Source of the DNA: Owenia fusiformis
Lineage: Eukaryota; Annelida; Polychaeta; Sabellida; Oweniidae
Reading direction: 5' to 3'
Length of the DNA: 64,000 nt
Assembly (NCBI GenBank): GCA_903813345.2
Contig: CAIIXF020000010.1
Span: 27,740,425 to 27,804,424, forward strand
Shown: positions 45,640 to 58,060 of the stretch, one piece after another
Layout: the number at the start of each line of letters is the position of its first letter
Numbering within the stretch: the stretch's first letter is position 1
Program-made: the position numbers and the translations under genes
Notes under the pieces: model-generated
The model's input: the letters and a program-made list of their open reading frames with translations, nothing else
The model's database searches: none
What the model was told of the DNA's origin: nothing

Positions 45640-48215
45640 ACGCACAAAAGATGGGATACATGACAAGATATTTGAATAATCGCAAAACATGGGATACATA
45701 ACAAGAATATGGAAGAAGTGCAAAACATGGGACACATGACAAGAATATAGAATAATCGCAAAACATTGGACACATGACAAGAATATGAAACAATCGCAAA
45801 GCATGAGACACATGCCAAGAATATGGAACAAGCGCAAAACATGGGACACATGACAAGAATATGAAAAAATCGCAAAACATGGGACACATGACAAGAATAT
45901 GGAAAAAGCGCAAGACATGGGACACATGACAAGAATATGGAATAATCGTAAAACATGGGACACATGACAAGAATATAAAACAACCACAAAACAGGGGACA
46001 CGTGACAATAATATGGAAGAGGCACAAAACGTGGGACAAATGACAAGAATATGGAACAAGTGCAAAACATTGGACACGTGACAAGAATATGGAAAAATTG
46101 TAAAACAAGGGACACATGACAAGAATATAAAACAACTACAAAACATGGGACACATGACAAGAATATGGAAGAAGCACAAAACATGGGACACATGACAAGA
46201 ATATGGAAGAAATGCAAAACATGGGACACATGACAAGAATATGGAACAAGCTCAAAACATGGGACACATGACAAGAATATGGAACAAGCGCAAAACATGG
46301 GACACATGACAAGAATATGGAATCATCGCAAAACATGGGACACATGACAAAAATATAAAACAACCACAAAACATGGGACACATGACAATAATATGGAAGA
46401 AGCACAAAACATGGGACACATGACAAGAATATGGAACAAGCGCAAAACATGGGGCACATGACAAGAATATGGAATAATCGCAAAACATGGGACACATGAC
46501 AAGAATATAAAACAACCACAAAACATGGGACACATGACAAGAATATGGAACAAGTGAAAAACATGGGACACATGACAAGAATATGGAAGAAACACAAAAC
46601 ATGGGACACATGACAAGAATATGGAACAAGTGCAAAACATGGGACACATGACAAGAATATGGAACAAGCGCAAAACATAGGACACATGACAAGAATATGG
46701 AACAAGTGCAAAACATGGAACACATGACAAGAATATCGAACAAGCGCAAAACATGGGACACATGACAAGAATATAAAACAAGCGCAAAACATCGGACACA
46801 TGACAAGAATATGAAACAATCGCAAAACATGGGACTCATGACATGAATATGGAACAATCGTAAAAGATGGGACACATGACAAGAATATTAAACACGCGCA
46901 AAACATGGGACACATGACAAGAACATTGAACAAGCACAAAACATGGGATACATGACAAGAATATGGAACAAGCGCAAAACATGGGAGACATGACAAGAAT
47001 ATGGAACAAGCGCAAAACATGGGATTCATGACAAGAATATGAAACAAGCGCAAAACATGGGACACATGACAAGAATATGGAACAAGCGCAAAACATGGGA
47101 GACATGACAAGAATATGGAACAAACGCAAAACATGGGATTCATGACAAGAATATGGAACAAGCGCAAAACATGGGACACATGACAAGAATATGGAACAAG
47201 CGCAAAACATGGGACACATGACAAGAATATGGAACAAGCGCAAAACATGGGACACATGACAAGAATATGGAACCAGCGCAAAACATGGGAGACATGACAA
47301 GAATATGGAACAAGCGCAAAACATGGGATTCATGACAAGAATATGAAACAATCGCAAATTATGGGACACATGACAAGAATATGGAACAAGCGCAAAATAT
47401 AAGACACATGACAAGAATATGGAACAAGTGCAAAACATGGAACACGTGACAAGAATATTTAATAATTGCAAAACTAGGGATTCATGACAAGAATATGGAA
47501 CAAGCGCAAAACATGGGACACATGACAAGAATATGGAGCAATAGCAAAACATGGGACACATGACCTGAATATGGAACGATCGCAAAACATGGGACACTTG
47601 ACAAGATATATGGAAGAAGCGCAAAACATGGGACACTTAACAAGAATATGGAAGAAATGCAAAACATGGGACACATGACAAGAATATGGAACAAGCTCAA
47701 AACATAGGACACATGACAAGAATATGGAACAAGCGCAAAACATTGGACACATGACAAGAATATGGAACAAGTGAAAAACATGGGACACATGACAAGAATA
47801 TGGAACAAGCGCAAAACTTGGGACACATGACAAGAATATGGAACAAGCGCAAAACATGGGATACATGACAAGAATATGGAACAAGCACAAAACATGGGAT
47901 ACATGACAAAAATATTGAATAATCGCAAAATATGGGATTCATGACAAGAATATGGAACAATCGCAAATCATTGGACATATGACATGAATATGGAACAATT
48001 GCAAAACATGGGACACATGACAAGAATATTGAATAATCGCAAAACATGGGATTCATGAAAAGAATATGGAACAAGAATCGCAAAACATGGGACATATGAC
48101 ATGAAAATGGAACAATCGCAAAACATGGGACACTTAACAAGAATAATAAACAAGCGCAAAATATGGACAGATGACAAGAATATGGAACAAGCGCAAAACA
48201 TTGGACACATGACAA
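45640..48215 (+). repeat. 38-bp minisatellite array, about 68 copies
   Basis: The consensus unit is CAAAACATGGGACACATGAC followed by AAGAATATGGAACAAGCG. Spacing is 38 bp (for example 47051 to 47089). Looser copies start near 45480. Variants recur in order: GGAGACATG, GGATTCATG and GGACACATG units between 46975 and 47330, and ATAAAACAACCACAAAA units at about 45975, 46125, 46353 and 46507. This points to higher-order duplication. All three minus-strand frames are open for hundreds of codons because the unit has no stop there; this is a by-product, and I do not call a gene. Confidence 0.95.
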
Positions 48216-48229
48216 GCACACAAGAAACA

Positions 48230-51200
48230 CCCGGAAGAAACATGACAAACATACAGGACATATGGAAAATGAAAAATGTCTTTACTTGTTACTATTTCCA
48301 GTTTCACTTTATTTTAGAATCTTATTCTGCTAATCCCCTATATACCCTGTCTCCTCATATTAATCTTGTGAATTAATAACGTGTCATGATGATCCTGTTT
48401 ATTGTGTAATCACTATAATTACTCATGATTTGGAATAAGCAGCAGAGATTATGGACAATAAATCATTTTCAATTGTTTTTATGGTGAGACGCTAGGAATA
48501 TGGATGAAGTTGATACATGTACCGGATTATATAGAACAATTATAAATAACGAGAAAATTGTTCTTTTTTGCAACAAATGATTCGATATTCCCTTTTATTT
48601 GAAATGTATGATTATTACATCCGTCAAATCATCATAATATTTTCATAACATTGATTAGTGAATGCTATTATATATTAAAATAGGGATTATGCAAAGACGA
48701 AAGAGCGAAGCACGTCACATTGTGATCAGCTAATCTTTTTTATGATGTCTTAATATTCCAAAGTACTTCCCGCAAGTAATTCCTCAAGTATTTCCCAAGT
48801 TCAAGGGAGCTATGTTAGACGATATTTCAACGAGGCCAGGGAATACAGTTATAAAATATTTTAGAAACGCGATAATTGTGTTATATCCAAAATGCACCCA
48901 TCTTTTTCAGTCTTAACCATGCGTAGAGTATGTGCAAATGTGGTCAACTAACATTGACAGTACACTACGTATACATGTAAACAGCTCGGTACACGCACAT
49001 TAGGAGGCGACAACTTGAAGAAAAATCAATTTACCATTCAATCAAATCATGAAATAAGTTAAACTTAGTTAAAAGTAAGCAAAATGACCAATAAAAAGAA
49101 GATGTATCAAACATTTTCTAAATCGAGTGCTGCATTCTGGGTAAGTATTCAGGAACGTATTCCAAAAAAGATTTGCGTAGAATTTATGCATCCAGTTTCT
49201 GGTCTTCATGTTTGATTTTAAAGAAAGTACTAAAACACATGAAACACTTTTTGCATTTTTTTTGCATTTTGTGTGATTTTCATTATTTGACATTAACATT
49301 TAAAAAAGTAATTGTCTTTTTAACAGCAAGGAGGATTGGCTCCCAGAGTTTATGTTAATGTTTGAATTCAAACAGCCGCCATTTTGTTCACTTTAACATT
49401 TCAATCCTGAATTATAGTCTTATTTCCCCAAAAATTCCAAAACTCACAAGAAATGATTGAGATATTGGTTCGAATCTTATGAACTGTTTATTTTGAATTT
49501 ATATTCGGTTATTATTTCAGAAATATATATCATCATCAAGTTTTTTGAGATCCTTTTTGAATTATACGAGAAAATAGAGACAAGGCCTTTTCTTGGAATG
49601 TGTACAGCCTGCACATATTCCAAGAAAAGCCCTTGTTTTTATTCTCATGTTTTTCTGCCAGGAGGCATTTTCCTCCCCCTTTGAAAAACCAAGACAATGC
49701 TCTTAAATGGAGTCTGGGATTTGCATACCCTTCTTTTGAAAGCCCGTGGCTATGGGTACAATTTTCAATTTTTTCAATTTTATTTATTATACCATCACCC
49801 AAATAAAGGGTATTAGGCAAAAGTACATACAGTAAATAAGTATACTTTTGCTTATATGGAACTGAAAACTCATGTTTCCATTGAATCTAAGAGAAATAAT
49901 TGATAAGTAATACTCCATCGGTAAAAGCTTTTTTTATTTAAAAATATCAAACCAGATCCAAAGCTTTGAAATTTTGCATCCAGTCATGTACCAACGTATT
50001 TCCAATCAACAATCAATAAACAACCGAATATTGAGTTTGCAATTACGGTCTGATAACTCGAAATATGTTATATTTGAGGGAAATTGCTTTTTAGAATAGA
50101 AATTAAGATTGACACAAAGCTCTTGAAACTGTTGAATTGGGTCTCTCCTGTTGTTCCATTGTATTTGATACGGTACTTACCACAGATCAATGGACATTAC
50201 AAATATTTGATCTTTGGATTAAAACCTATTACATTTGTTATATTTCCTCGGTGTTAATGCAAGTTAAACAAGGTCAATTCGGCGAGAAATTAATCGAAGG
50301 TCAATGTTTTTTATAACAGAGTGACGCGCTTACTTGGATAGCCTGTTTTCATTGAGATTAATCAATCCGCCCTAAGTGATCATCCTTAAAATACACTAAA
50401 GGCTATCTGTCCAACGCGAACTATTCTTTCTATTTTAAATTCTCAGCTCGCAACATACTCTGATATTTCAAGACTGGATTTTTGATATAATGTGATGAGT
50501 TACAAACACCACTAAGTATCTTACTTGTCATTACACTGTATGGGCGTGAGCCATTTTTAGACCCGATCTATTATAATTATACCACTACATAACGGTATAA
50601 GCATGTTACGTTGAGATGACTTCATAAAATCTTAATGATGTGATTGTTATTCCTACATGTTTTTGAGACACGAAATCTTTTTGAATTTAATATTTATATT
50701 TTTACACTTTATCGTTGATGTGCACGTGAGTATAGTATTAATACACGTTTCTGAATGAAGTACAAAGTCATACATTATATAAAATCCGTGATTTCGCCTG
50801 TTTCTTTAGCATTGCCCAAAAGAATACGGTTGATCAACCAAAACGGATGTCTAAATTAGATTCATTACTATATCAAAGAGCGATCAAATCCCCAAATTCC
50901 AGAGCCTCGTTTAATGACAATTCAAGCGTTTTGATCAAGATTTTTGACATTTTTTAAAGTAAGTAGCTGAGAAGAGGGATTTCTTTTGATGTTGGATATC
51001 CAGCGACCTTTATGAATAGTTATACGCATGTATAACGATCATCAATGACAGTCTTATACGGCAATTTCCTCTGAGAATTGTATTCGAAACTGAACTTGAC
51101 TTATTCTTTCACACGTGTCAATGTCGTCAAGCGTCGATAATTGTTTCAAAGTGTTTGAAATCCCTGAGGATGTCACACCTTTAAAGCAATTTAACCAGCT

Positions 51201-52825
51201 TTTGCCTTGGTGCCGAGACCCTGAAATTCAATCATATATGCTAAGCAAGAGGAGGGAAAGCCAAAGAAAAATTTAGAGATAGCGGAATGAGTTTCTTGCT
51301 TACCACCTTCGTTTGTTCGCATGTTCACCGGCTAATTTCTAAAATACTACACGTCGATGTGATGTTTTAATTGATGTAGGCATATTTCGTACACATTTCT
51401 TTATATTGACAGGAAATAAGAAGCTATGGTATTGGTTAACACGCCAGAAATGAACACAATATGATTCGAAGCATATATTTCGAAAATTTTGAGGCCGCCA
51501 TTTTGTTTATCGATTTTGACCAATCAAAGACGTATATGTCATCTCATTAAAGGTTTACATTATAAGCGTAGGTCATCTTTGAACTCTGGGGTTAATCCAC
51601 CCCCTTGATGCTAGGCTTTGATCTGTGCAATAATGGAAAAGCAAAACTCTTTCTTAAGTATATTTGCGGATCGAAATAACAACCAGAGACGTGTTACATA
51701 ACTCCCGATTATCAAAAATGTCATATCGAAAGTTTAAACCACTTTGGCTTATATTGCAATTTTACCCACGACTTGTTTGATGAAGAAGTAATAAATGCTG
51801 TTTAATTATCAAAAATATGATTTAAAAATAGTAATTAATGACATTTTTCGAAAAAAAACGATTTAAAAAAAACGTTGTGGTCGTTTTAGATGTCAATCCA
51901 TTTTGGCAGATAAAGTGTAAACTATAACAATAACGGGTGCAACAATTAGTGCAGAGGGGCCATTGAACGATCATGGACCAATGTCAAAATATATCTAAGT
52001 TTGGGTATTTCATCAAGAATAACATCTATTTTTATTATCTACAAAGAAATCCCCTGGATGAACATTATTTCAAATGATATTCCTCTTGAAACAAGGTGGA
52101 TCTTAAAAATATAAAACGAAAAGTGGATTTCCCCTCTTTGAAGCTTTGAACTGAATTAACACTTCTTAATGCTGAAATTGATAGTTTACATTTTAAGAAA
52201 ATAGGTATGTCAAAGAAGATGGAAGGCCAAATGTTGCCTTGATAGCTCATCAGAAAAAGTTAAAATTTTCCTATTTTCTCTCCACAGGCCTTGTTGCCCC
52301 TTTAAGTTTAAAATCAAAAACATTTCAATAATCATTTAATTATATGTCAATACAAAATCACTTTTGATTCACAAGGTTTAGGTTGCTCCAACTGTTTTAT
52401 AACACCTTAAAAATAGTTTTGTTGACATTTAAACATGTTAACGAGCTTTTACTAGTTGACATTGGATTTAATTATTTAAGCTGCATAACAAAGTATAGCT
52501 ATGTTTTTTTGTTCTGATTGGCCAGAGAGAGACATCGCATGCCAAGTTTTGTATAAATATTTCACAAAAGACACGTTTAATTAATAGTCGAAATACGTTG
52601 ACATAGACTTTGGCTATACACAGACATTGGGTCAGGCACCGCCAACGGCCAGACTAATGCACCAAAGGTGGCTAACGGCAAAATTTTCCAATTTTCCAAC
52701 GTATCTCATAGTTATACAAATTTTGTCCAGTAAGAAAATATTATCTGCCCAACACAAGAAAAGATATTTCACTTTTTGTGATTTTACAACAAGGGATCTA
52801 TGGGGAATCTCCCCGACCCGAAAGT
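48230..52825. other. 4.6 kb without recognisable genes
   Basis: AT-rich sequence. The only structure I see is the hairpin at 49568-49647. Open frames are under 100 codons and lack splice context. Confidence 0.5.
49568..49647. repeat. 80-bp hairpin
   Basis: ACAAGGCCTTTTCTTGGAAT.. and its inverse ..ATTCCAAGAAAAGCCCTTGT flank GTGTACAGCCTGCACAT. The arms extend imperfectly to about 38 bp. Confidence 0.7.
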
Positions 52826-53457
52826 TGTTACGCGGTATATGTCATACATTCATGGTTGCGCGGTATTTGTGATACGGGTAAATATGCCATACTCACCTGC
52901 GGTATATGGCATATTCCGTAGGTCGAGTATGCGATATTCCGCAGTGAATATGCGATTCATTGATTTCAGTGAATGCCCGATATTCAACTGCGGAATATGT
53001 CATGCTCACTTGCGGAATATGCCATATACCGCAGGTGAATATGACATATACTGCAGGTGAAAACGTGATACAGAAAGCCTTGATTTGATTGGTTGCGAGA
53101 ATCGACTCTAAATGTAAAACTACGCTGGATTACCAATATAGTAAGTGCGTCGAGTACTAATATATGAATCCTGGATTGATTGAGTAAGTTTCTTACGCGA
53201 GATTGGTGATTGATACTTCTGCTAAGTTAATATATTCGATACACAGTACCGTTGATTCAGTAATCATTATAATAATTTATAACGTTTTACTTGTTCGTTC
53301 AATCGATGCAATTGACAATTACGTACTTCCGTATCACGTTCTGATTGGTTAGTGTGTACGCCATATACCGCAGGTGAATCTGTCATACACCGCAAGTGAA
53401 TATGCCATATTCGTTGCGGAATATGACATATTTTTGTATCGTGTTTACCGCGTAACA
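52826..53457. mobile_element. 632-bp foldback/MITE rich in GCGGTATATGRCATA motifs
   Basis: Inverted ends TGTTACGCGGTA / TACCGCGTAACA. Both end regions (52830-53070, 53340-53450) contain many copies, on both strands, of a motif like (T)GCGG(A/T)ATATGNCATAT alternating with CACCTGCGG or CACTTGCGG. The middle is unrelated. No coding capacity. Confidence 0.75.
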
Positions 53458-56400
53458 AAAGTCACATTTTAAAAAAGATTAAATTTTCGGATTTGATAGA
53501 CTCTTCAAAACCACTTTTCTAGATGTAATTGTACATGTAGATTCCAAATATGACATCAGTTTGACTGAATTTTGAATATTTAATAACGTAACTCAAGATT
53601 ATTTCTACTGGCATCTAGTCTATTCTAGTTTACAATCATCAATCGGAATGTATCATTATTTAATAAATATTTAAAACCATACGTTGTGTTTTATGTCAGT
53701 AACTATTAGTTTCCGTTTAGCAAGATCTTGCCGCAGCAGCACTGATACATAGTCAGTCATAGGAAGATTAATTCGAATGGACAAAGTGGAGCAAGCGACC
53801 GTGTACATGATGAATGTCACATGGCGCCAGTCCCAAGCAAATGTAACAATGATCACTTAATTAACTCGGTCGATGTATCTATATACGGTAATAGGTATGC
53901 CACATTGTCTTACACGCTGTTACAATGTGAAGCAGATGGATCTTCGACTGATGAAGATATTAGTTGGGAGACTGTAATCTTAAGAGATAAAGATGGTGTG
54001 GTTTACTGTATACTTAGATTTTTAATTTTAAATGGCACGCGAGACGTTTCCATTTTCTTCCACGAAAGCCGGAAGAGATCGTCATATCATGTACTAGTAT
54101 TGCCCTTATATGTCCCTCTTCCGCGCGCCTCATAGCTATTTTCTTACATGATTCTCTCTTTGAATATCAAAATAAACAGGTCATTGTTTATCTCGTATAT
54201 ATATATATTTTTCTATATATTTCTATTTTTGTCTTCACACTTGTGCTTACATTTTTATCGTCACGTGGAATTACAAGTCATAACAATAGTTTTTGCCTAC
54301 AATTTTACGCCAGAACTGAATGTTTCTTTATTATACGAAGTATGAATTCATAAGGCGATCAAAATTTTGATTCGACAGTGAGCTTGCTGGATTACGGCAT
54401 GCAGACAACCAAATATTTGGACATGGTATGACGGTAACCTCCAAGTTTGAAGCTAACGTAACATTCATACGATGGTTTAAATTCGTTGTGTGAAATGATT
54501 ACGAGCAGCAATGCCGCTGCAACTACAAATAAAGTCAGTGAGAAACATAATTTGTGTATTAACACACCATTACATATCTGATCAAGATATGGGCGCCTGG
54601 GGGCGTTTCAGTTGTCATGGGGGGGGGGGGGTTAATACATAGATGACGAGCGACGTCCATGCACGTATTGTACATGTAAGGTTGGATCTGAGAATTTTCT
54701 TGCGCAGTAGATGTTTTATTCATGATCAATTAGCATCTTCCAGATAACTTTCCGGCCGAGAAACCTGTATAATGAGTGCCATATCGATGTCTTTTTCAAT
54801 CGGAAGCTGATTGATATTCTTTGATATTACACCAATTAAACACGTTCCTTGGCGTATTCATATCAATTGCGCAATTTTAGAATAAATGCATTTCTTGTGG
54901 GATGTGCAAACAACCAGGATGTCAGTTTTTAAATTATTCATGACGATATAAGGCCAATCGACAGTCTGTAGTTTTTGAACTGTGATGCACACCGGAAGTG
55001 TTATCTTTGAAACCACTCTTGAAACTGATTTGCCTTTTCAATAACCGGTAATGGGATGAGTCTGTCGTCAAGTTGAGCTTATTATCGACGTTGTCGACTT
55101 TTTGAGCTAATGTCATTCGGTACAATGACACGGGGATTTCTTTTAACCAGTCGGTATACCAAATGTCATACCCAAAGAAATGTTGATATTTTGGCCATCT
55201 ATTCGGAAAATATCACGTGTTTATGATATAGCCCTAGTGTATTCTGGTCGCAATCATCGTACCATAAAAATATTATGTACACTTTCTCCAGCACGTTTAC
55301 TCTATTTTCCGATCATTAACCCCAGTGAGCTCCCTATTATTAGAAAACATTATCAATGTTGTTAATGCTATCATGCATACAGTATGTGATAGGTTTACAC
55401 AAGGGAATCCTTTAGCGTTGATTGTGCTGGTGTTATTGTGTTTTGTAGCGCTTCTATGGCTCATTGCGGTCACACTTGCATTAATTTGACTTGGCGCACA
55501 TCAAAGCAGTTGCACCCACATTTCCATCTTCCAATTTCCATGCATTCTTCGAGGAATCACAGTAATAGCGACAGCGTTCTTCAATTTGTTAACACACCGT
55601 CTAGGTCTTCAATAGATTAATAACTTAGATTTTTCCAATGTCAAAGTTTGGAGCGTACAATATGAATTTACGAGACAAGGCCAGAGTCGCAAAGTGATAT
55701 TTTACGCAAGGAGGTTGATCGGTACATAAATCAATGGCAGGATTTAGCATTAATCACCTCAAGAAGCCTGTATTGTTCTAATCAGGTACTGTTATTGAAG
55801 AAAAATGCCACTTGTAGACGAGGCTTTCCTGTTTTTCCACCCATGTTTTGCAACATATAATTTCCTGTAAATCAATTGGTATATTTGTCATTTTATCAGT
55901 TTAGAAGAACAGCGAATCAACTAGAAAACTAATACAGTATTGGGAGAATCAATCACGAAATTCACATTTTCGTTGAAAACAAACCCTAACAACCCATAAC
56001 GGCATTCGTGTATTTTGGGAGATTAGTGGTATGGGGTGTATTGGGAAATGTATTATAATGATTAGGATACGTGGAGATTCCAGAAATCTTTTCAGGAAGC
56101 TTTGGAGGCGATAAGGCTTATCAGTTAATCTCATTGGATGGATGACTTTCATCCAAGCCAAATGATAGTTCAGTACATGTACGTATCGTACGTTTCTTAT
56201 TCTTGCAACTTATTTCAATTTTGTCTTTATTTTGGGTTATCTATTCAAAATCATACGTCTGATCTTTGAAGTCCAGGATATCCTATTTTAGAGTCCATTC
56301 ACAGAATAACGTCTACGTAATGATTTTTTGTTGACGGGTAGACTTAAACAAAAGTGGAAGTTATCTTGTAATATTATCCATCTGTATCTAAAAAGCAGAA

Positions 56401-57934
56401 AACTATCGATCTCTGGACTGTCAATACAGGCCTATTTTCACATTAATCACTGTCCGAGTTAAGCTAATCCGTTTTGCATTGTATTTTATAATCTGAGCAA
56501 AGGCACGTAGGAACCGATTTCTTGTTCATATTTACCGAGACGCAATTACATTTGATTATATAACGATCACCGATGACATAGTACATTCCGCAGGCTAGTT
56601 AGTAGTTACACGTAAAACCACTCAGATTCAATCTGTTCTATTGGAATGGAAATCAAACGAGTTGACTGGTATATCTCCCCGTATGAATAGATAGCGAATT
56701 GTACCCAATATCAGAATGAAAAGTCACTTTTTAAGATGTCTGTTTTGGATGGATCTATTTTGTGTATTTTGTAGACCTTTTGGCGCATGGGATCTTAAGG
56801 GCTGCACAAAAATATCACCGAACTGCCTATGTTATAGTAATTCGTACATTCCGGTTGGTATACTCTAAATATGTCATTGTATTCCCAAAGGTACCATCGC
56901 AATACTTTGTGTTCGCAATCGTAACATATTTTATCTAATATATAACAATAAATTTATTTTCAAATTCCATGACCAGAAATTCATGATTTTGATCGCCATC
57001 TAGAATTTCTGTAAACGCTCCGGAATTATAGCATATCAGAATTCAAATCAGATATCAAGAAACACGTTTTTGATAAAACCTATGACGAGGCATCATTAGA
57101 TGTCATGACCTTCTATTAGCTTCACACTAGTATGCCACTATATACTTCTGGTTGAAGACAGAAAGATGTGATGAGTATCAAAATGATGACGAGGCATGCA
57201 TGGTATCAGCAATTTTCGGTCATGCACGAACGGCGCAGCAGAACAATAGTCCAAATATGAAAGCACTTGTGACTTTTTGGAATCGGAAAGAAAACAAAGG
57301 TCAAGGAAACTCGGATAAGATAAGAAAATCGGATTACCCCAAATATATAGAATAAACCCGGTTAGTCTGATCTATATAGAATCCAGTTACCCTGAACAAA
57401 TTAAAACAACTAACTCTCGTAAAAATCAAGAGCAGGATGACATAACAACCAAAGAAGCACCTGAAGTTCATCCTCCGATCAGTTTTTCGTAAATCTTTAT
57501 GAGACTTGACTAATTAGAAAATACTTTTCAAGTACAGTGTAGTAGTAAGTGTATTGCTCTTGAAAAGATCATGAATAAGATCAAGATTATCGCATGCATA
57601 ATTAATGTTTTGACAGTCGATAGATGGCTCTTTTGCATTATCTACAGGTAGTATGATAGCCCATCTACGTCCGACGCATCAATATTAAACAATACGAAAT
57701 ATATAAAGGTAGCACATGGTTATGTCCCTCGCTACAAGACCTTGTGACCCCCACGAACTACAATTCAAGTGCTGTGCTGGTGAAGTAGATAGGTCCCTAA
57801 TAAGGGCGGGGAGGGAGGTCAACAGCAAGATAGCCACTACGTTTGGCTTTGATAATTTCTTCACTTCCAGGATATTCACTCTACCCAGTATGGTTTGCCA
57901 ACCTACCCTATGTATGCACGTGTTGTTTACGAGT
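53458..57934. other. No gene recognised
   Basis: One plus-strand frame of 104 codons (53821-54135) has no recognisable domain, and I do not annotate it. Contains copy 2 of the dispersed repeat at 57098. Confidence 0.45.
57098..57186 (+). repeat. Dispersed repeat, copy 2
   Basis: About 85 bp shared in direct orientation with 23594-23680, with small indels. Confidence 0.6.
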
Positions 57935-58060
57935 GTGTAGGCGTTAATTACGTCCGTGTAGACGTGAAATTACGCCCGTGCAGACGTAATTTACGCCCTG
58001 TAGGCGTTATTTACGCATGTGTAGGCGTTAATTACTCCCGTCAAGGCGTTAATTACGCCA
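57935..58060 (+). repeat. Six degenerate copies of a 20-22 bp palindromic unit
   Basis: GTGTAGGCGTTAATTACGTCC and five variants in tandem. The core GGCGTTAATTACGCC is nearly self-complementary. Confidence 0.8.

Noticed and set aside
45640-48215. CRISPR-like or protein-coding reading of the 38-bp array
   Set aside because: Units are directly adjacent with no unique spacers, the DNA is eukaryotic, and the open frames follow from a stop-free repeat unit.
53821-54135. 104-codon plus-strand ORF
   Set aside because: No domain, no splice context and no related copy in the window; could be chance in this composition.
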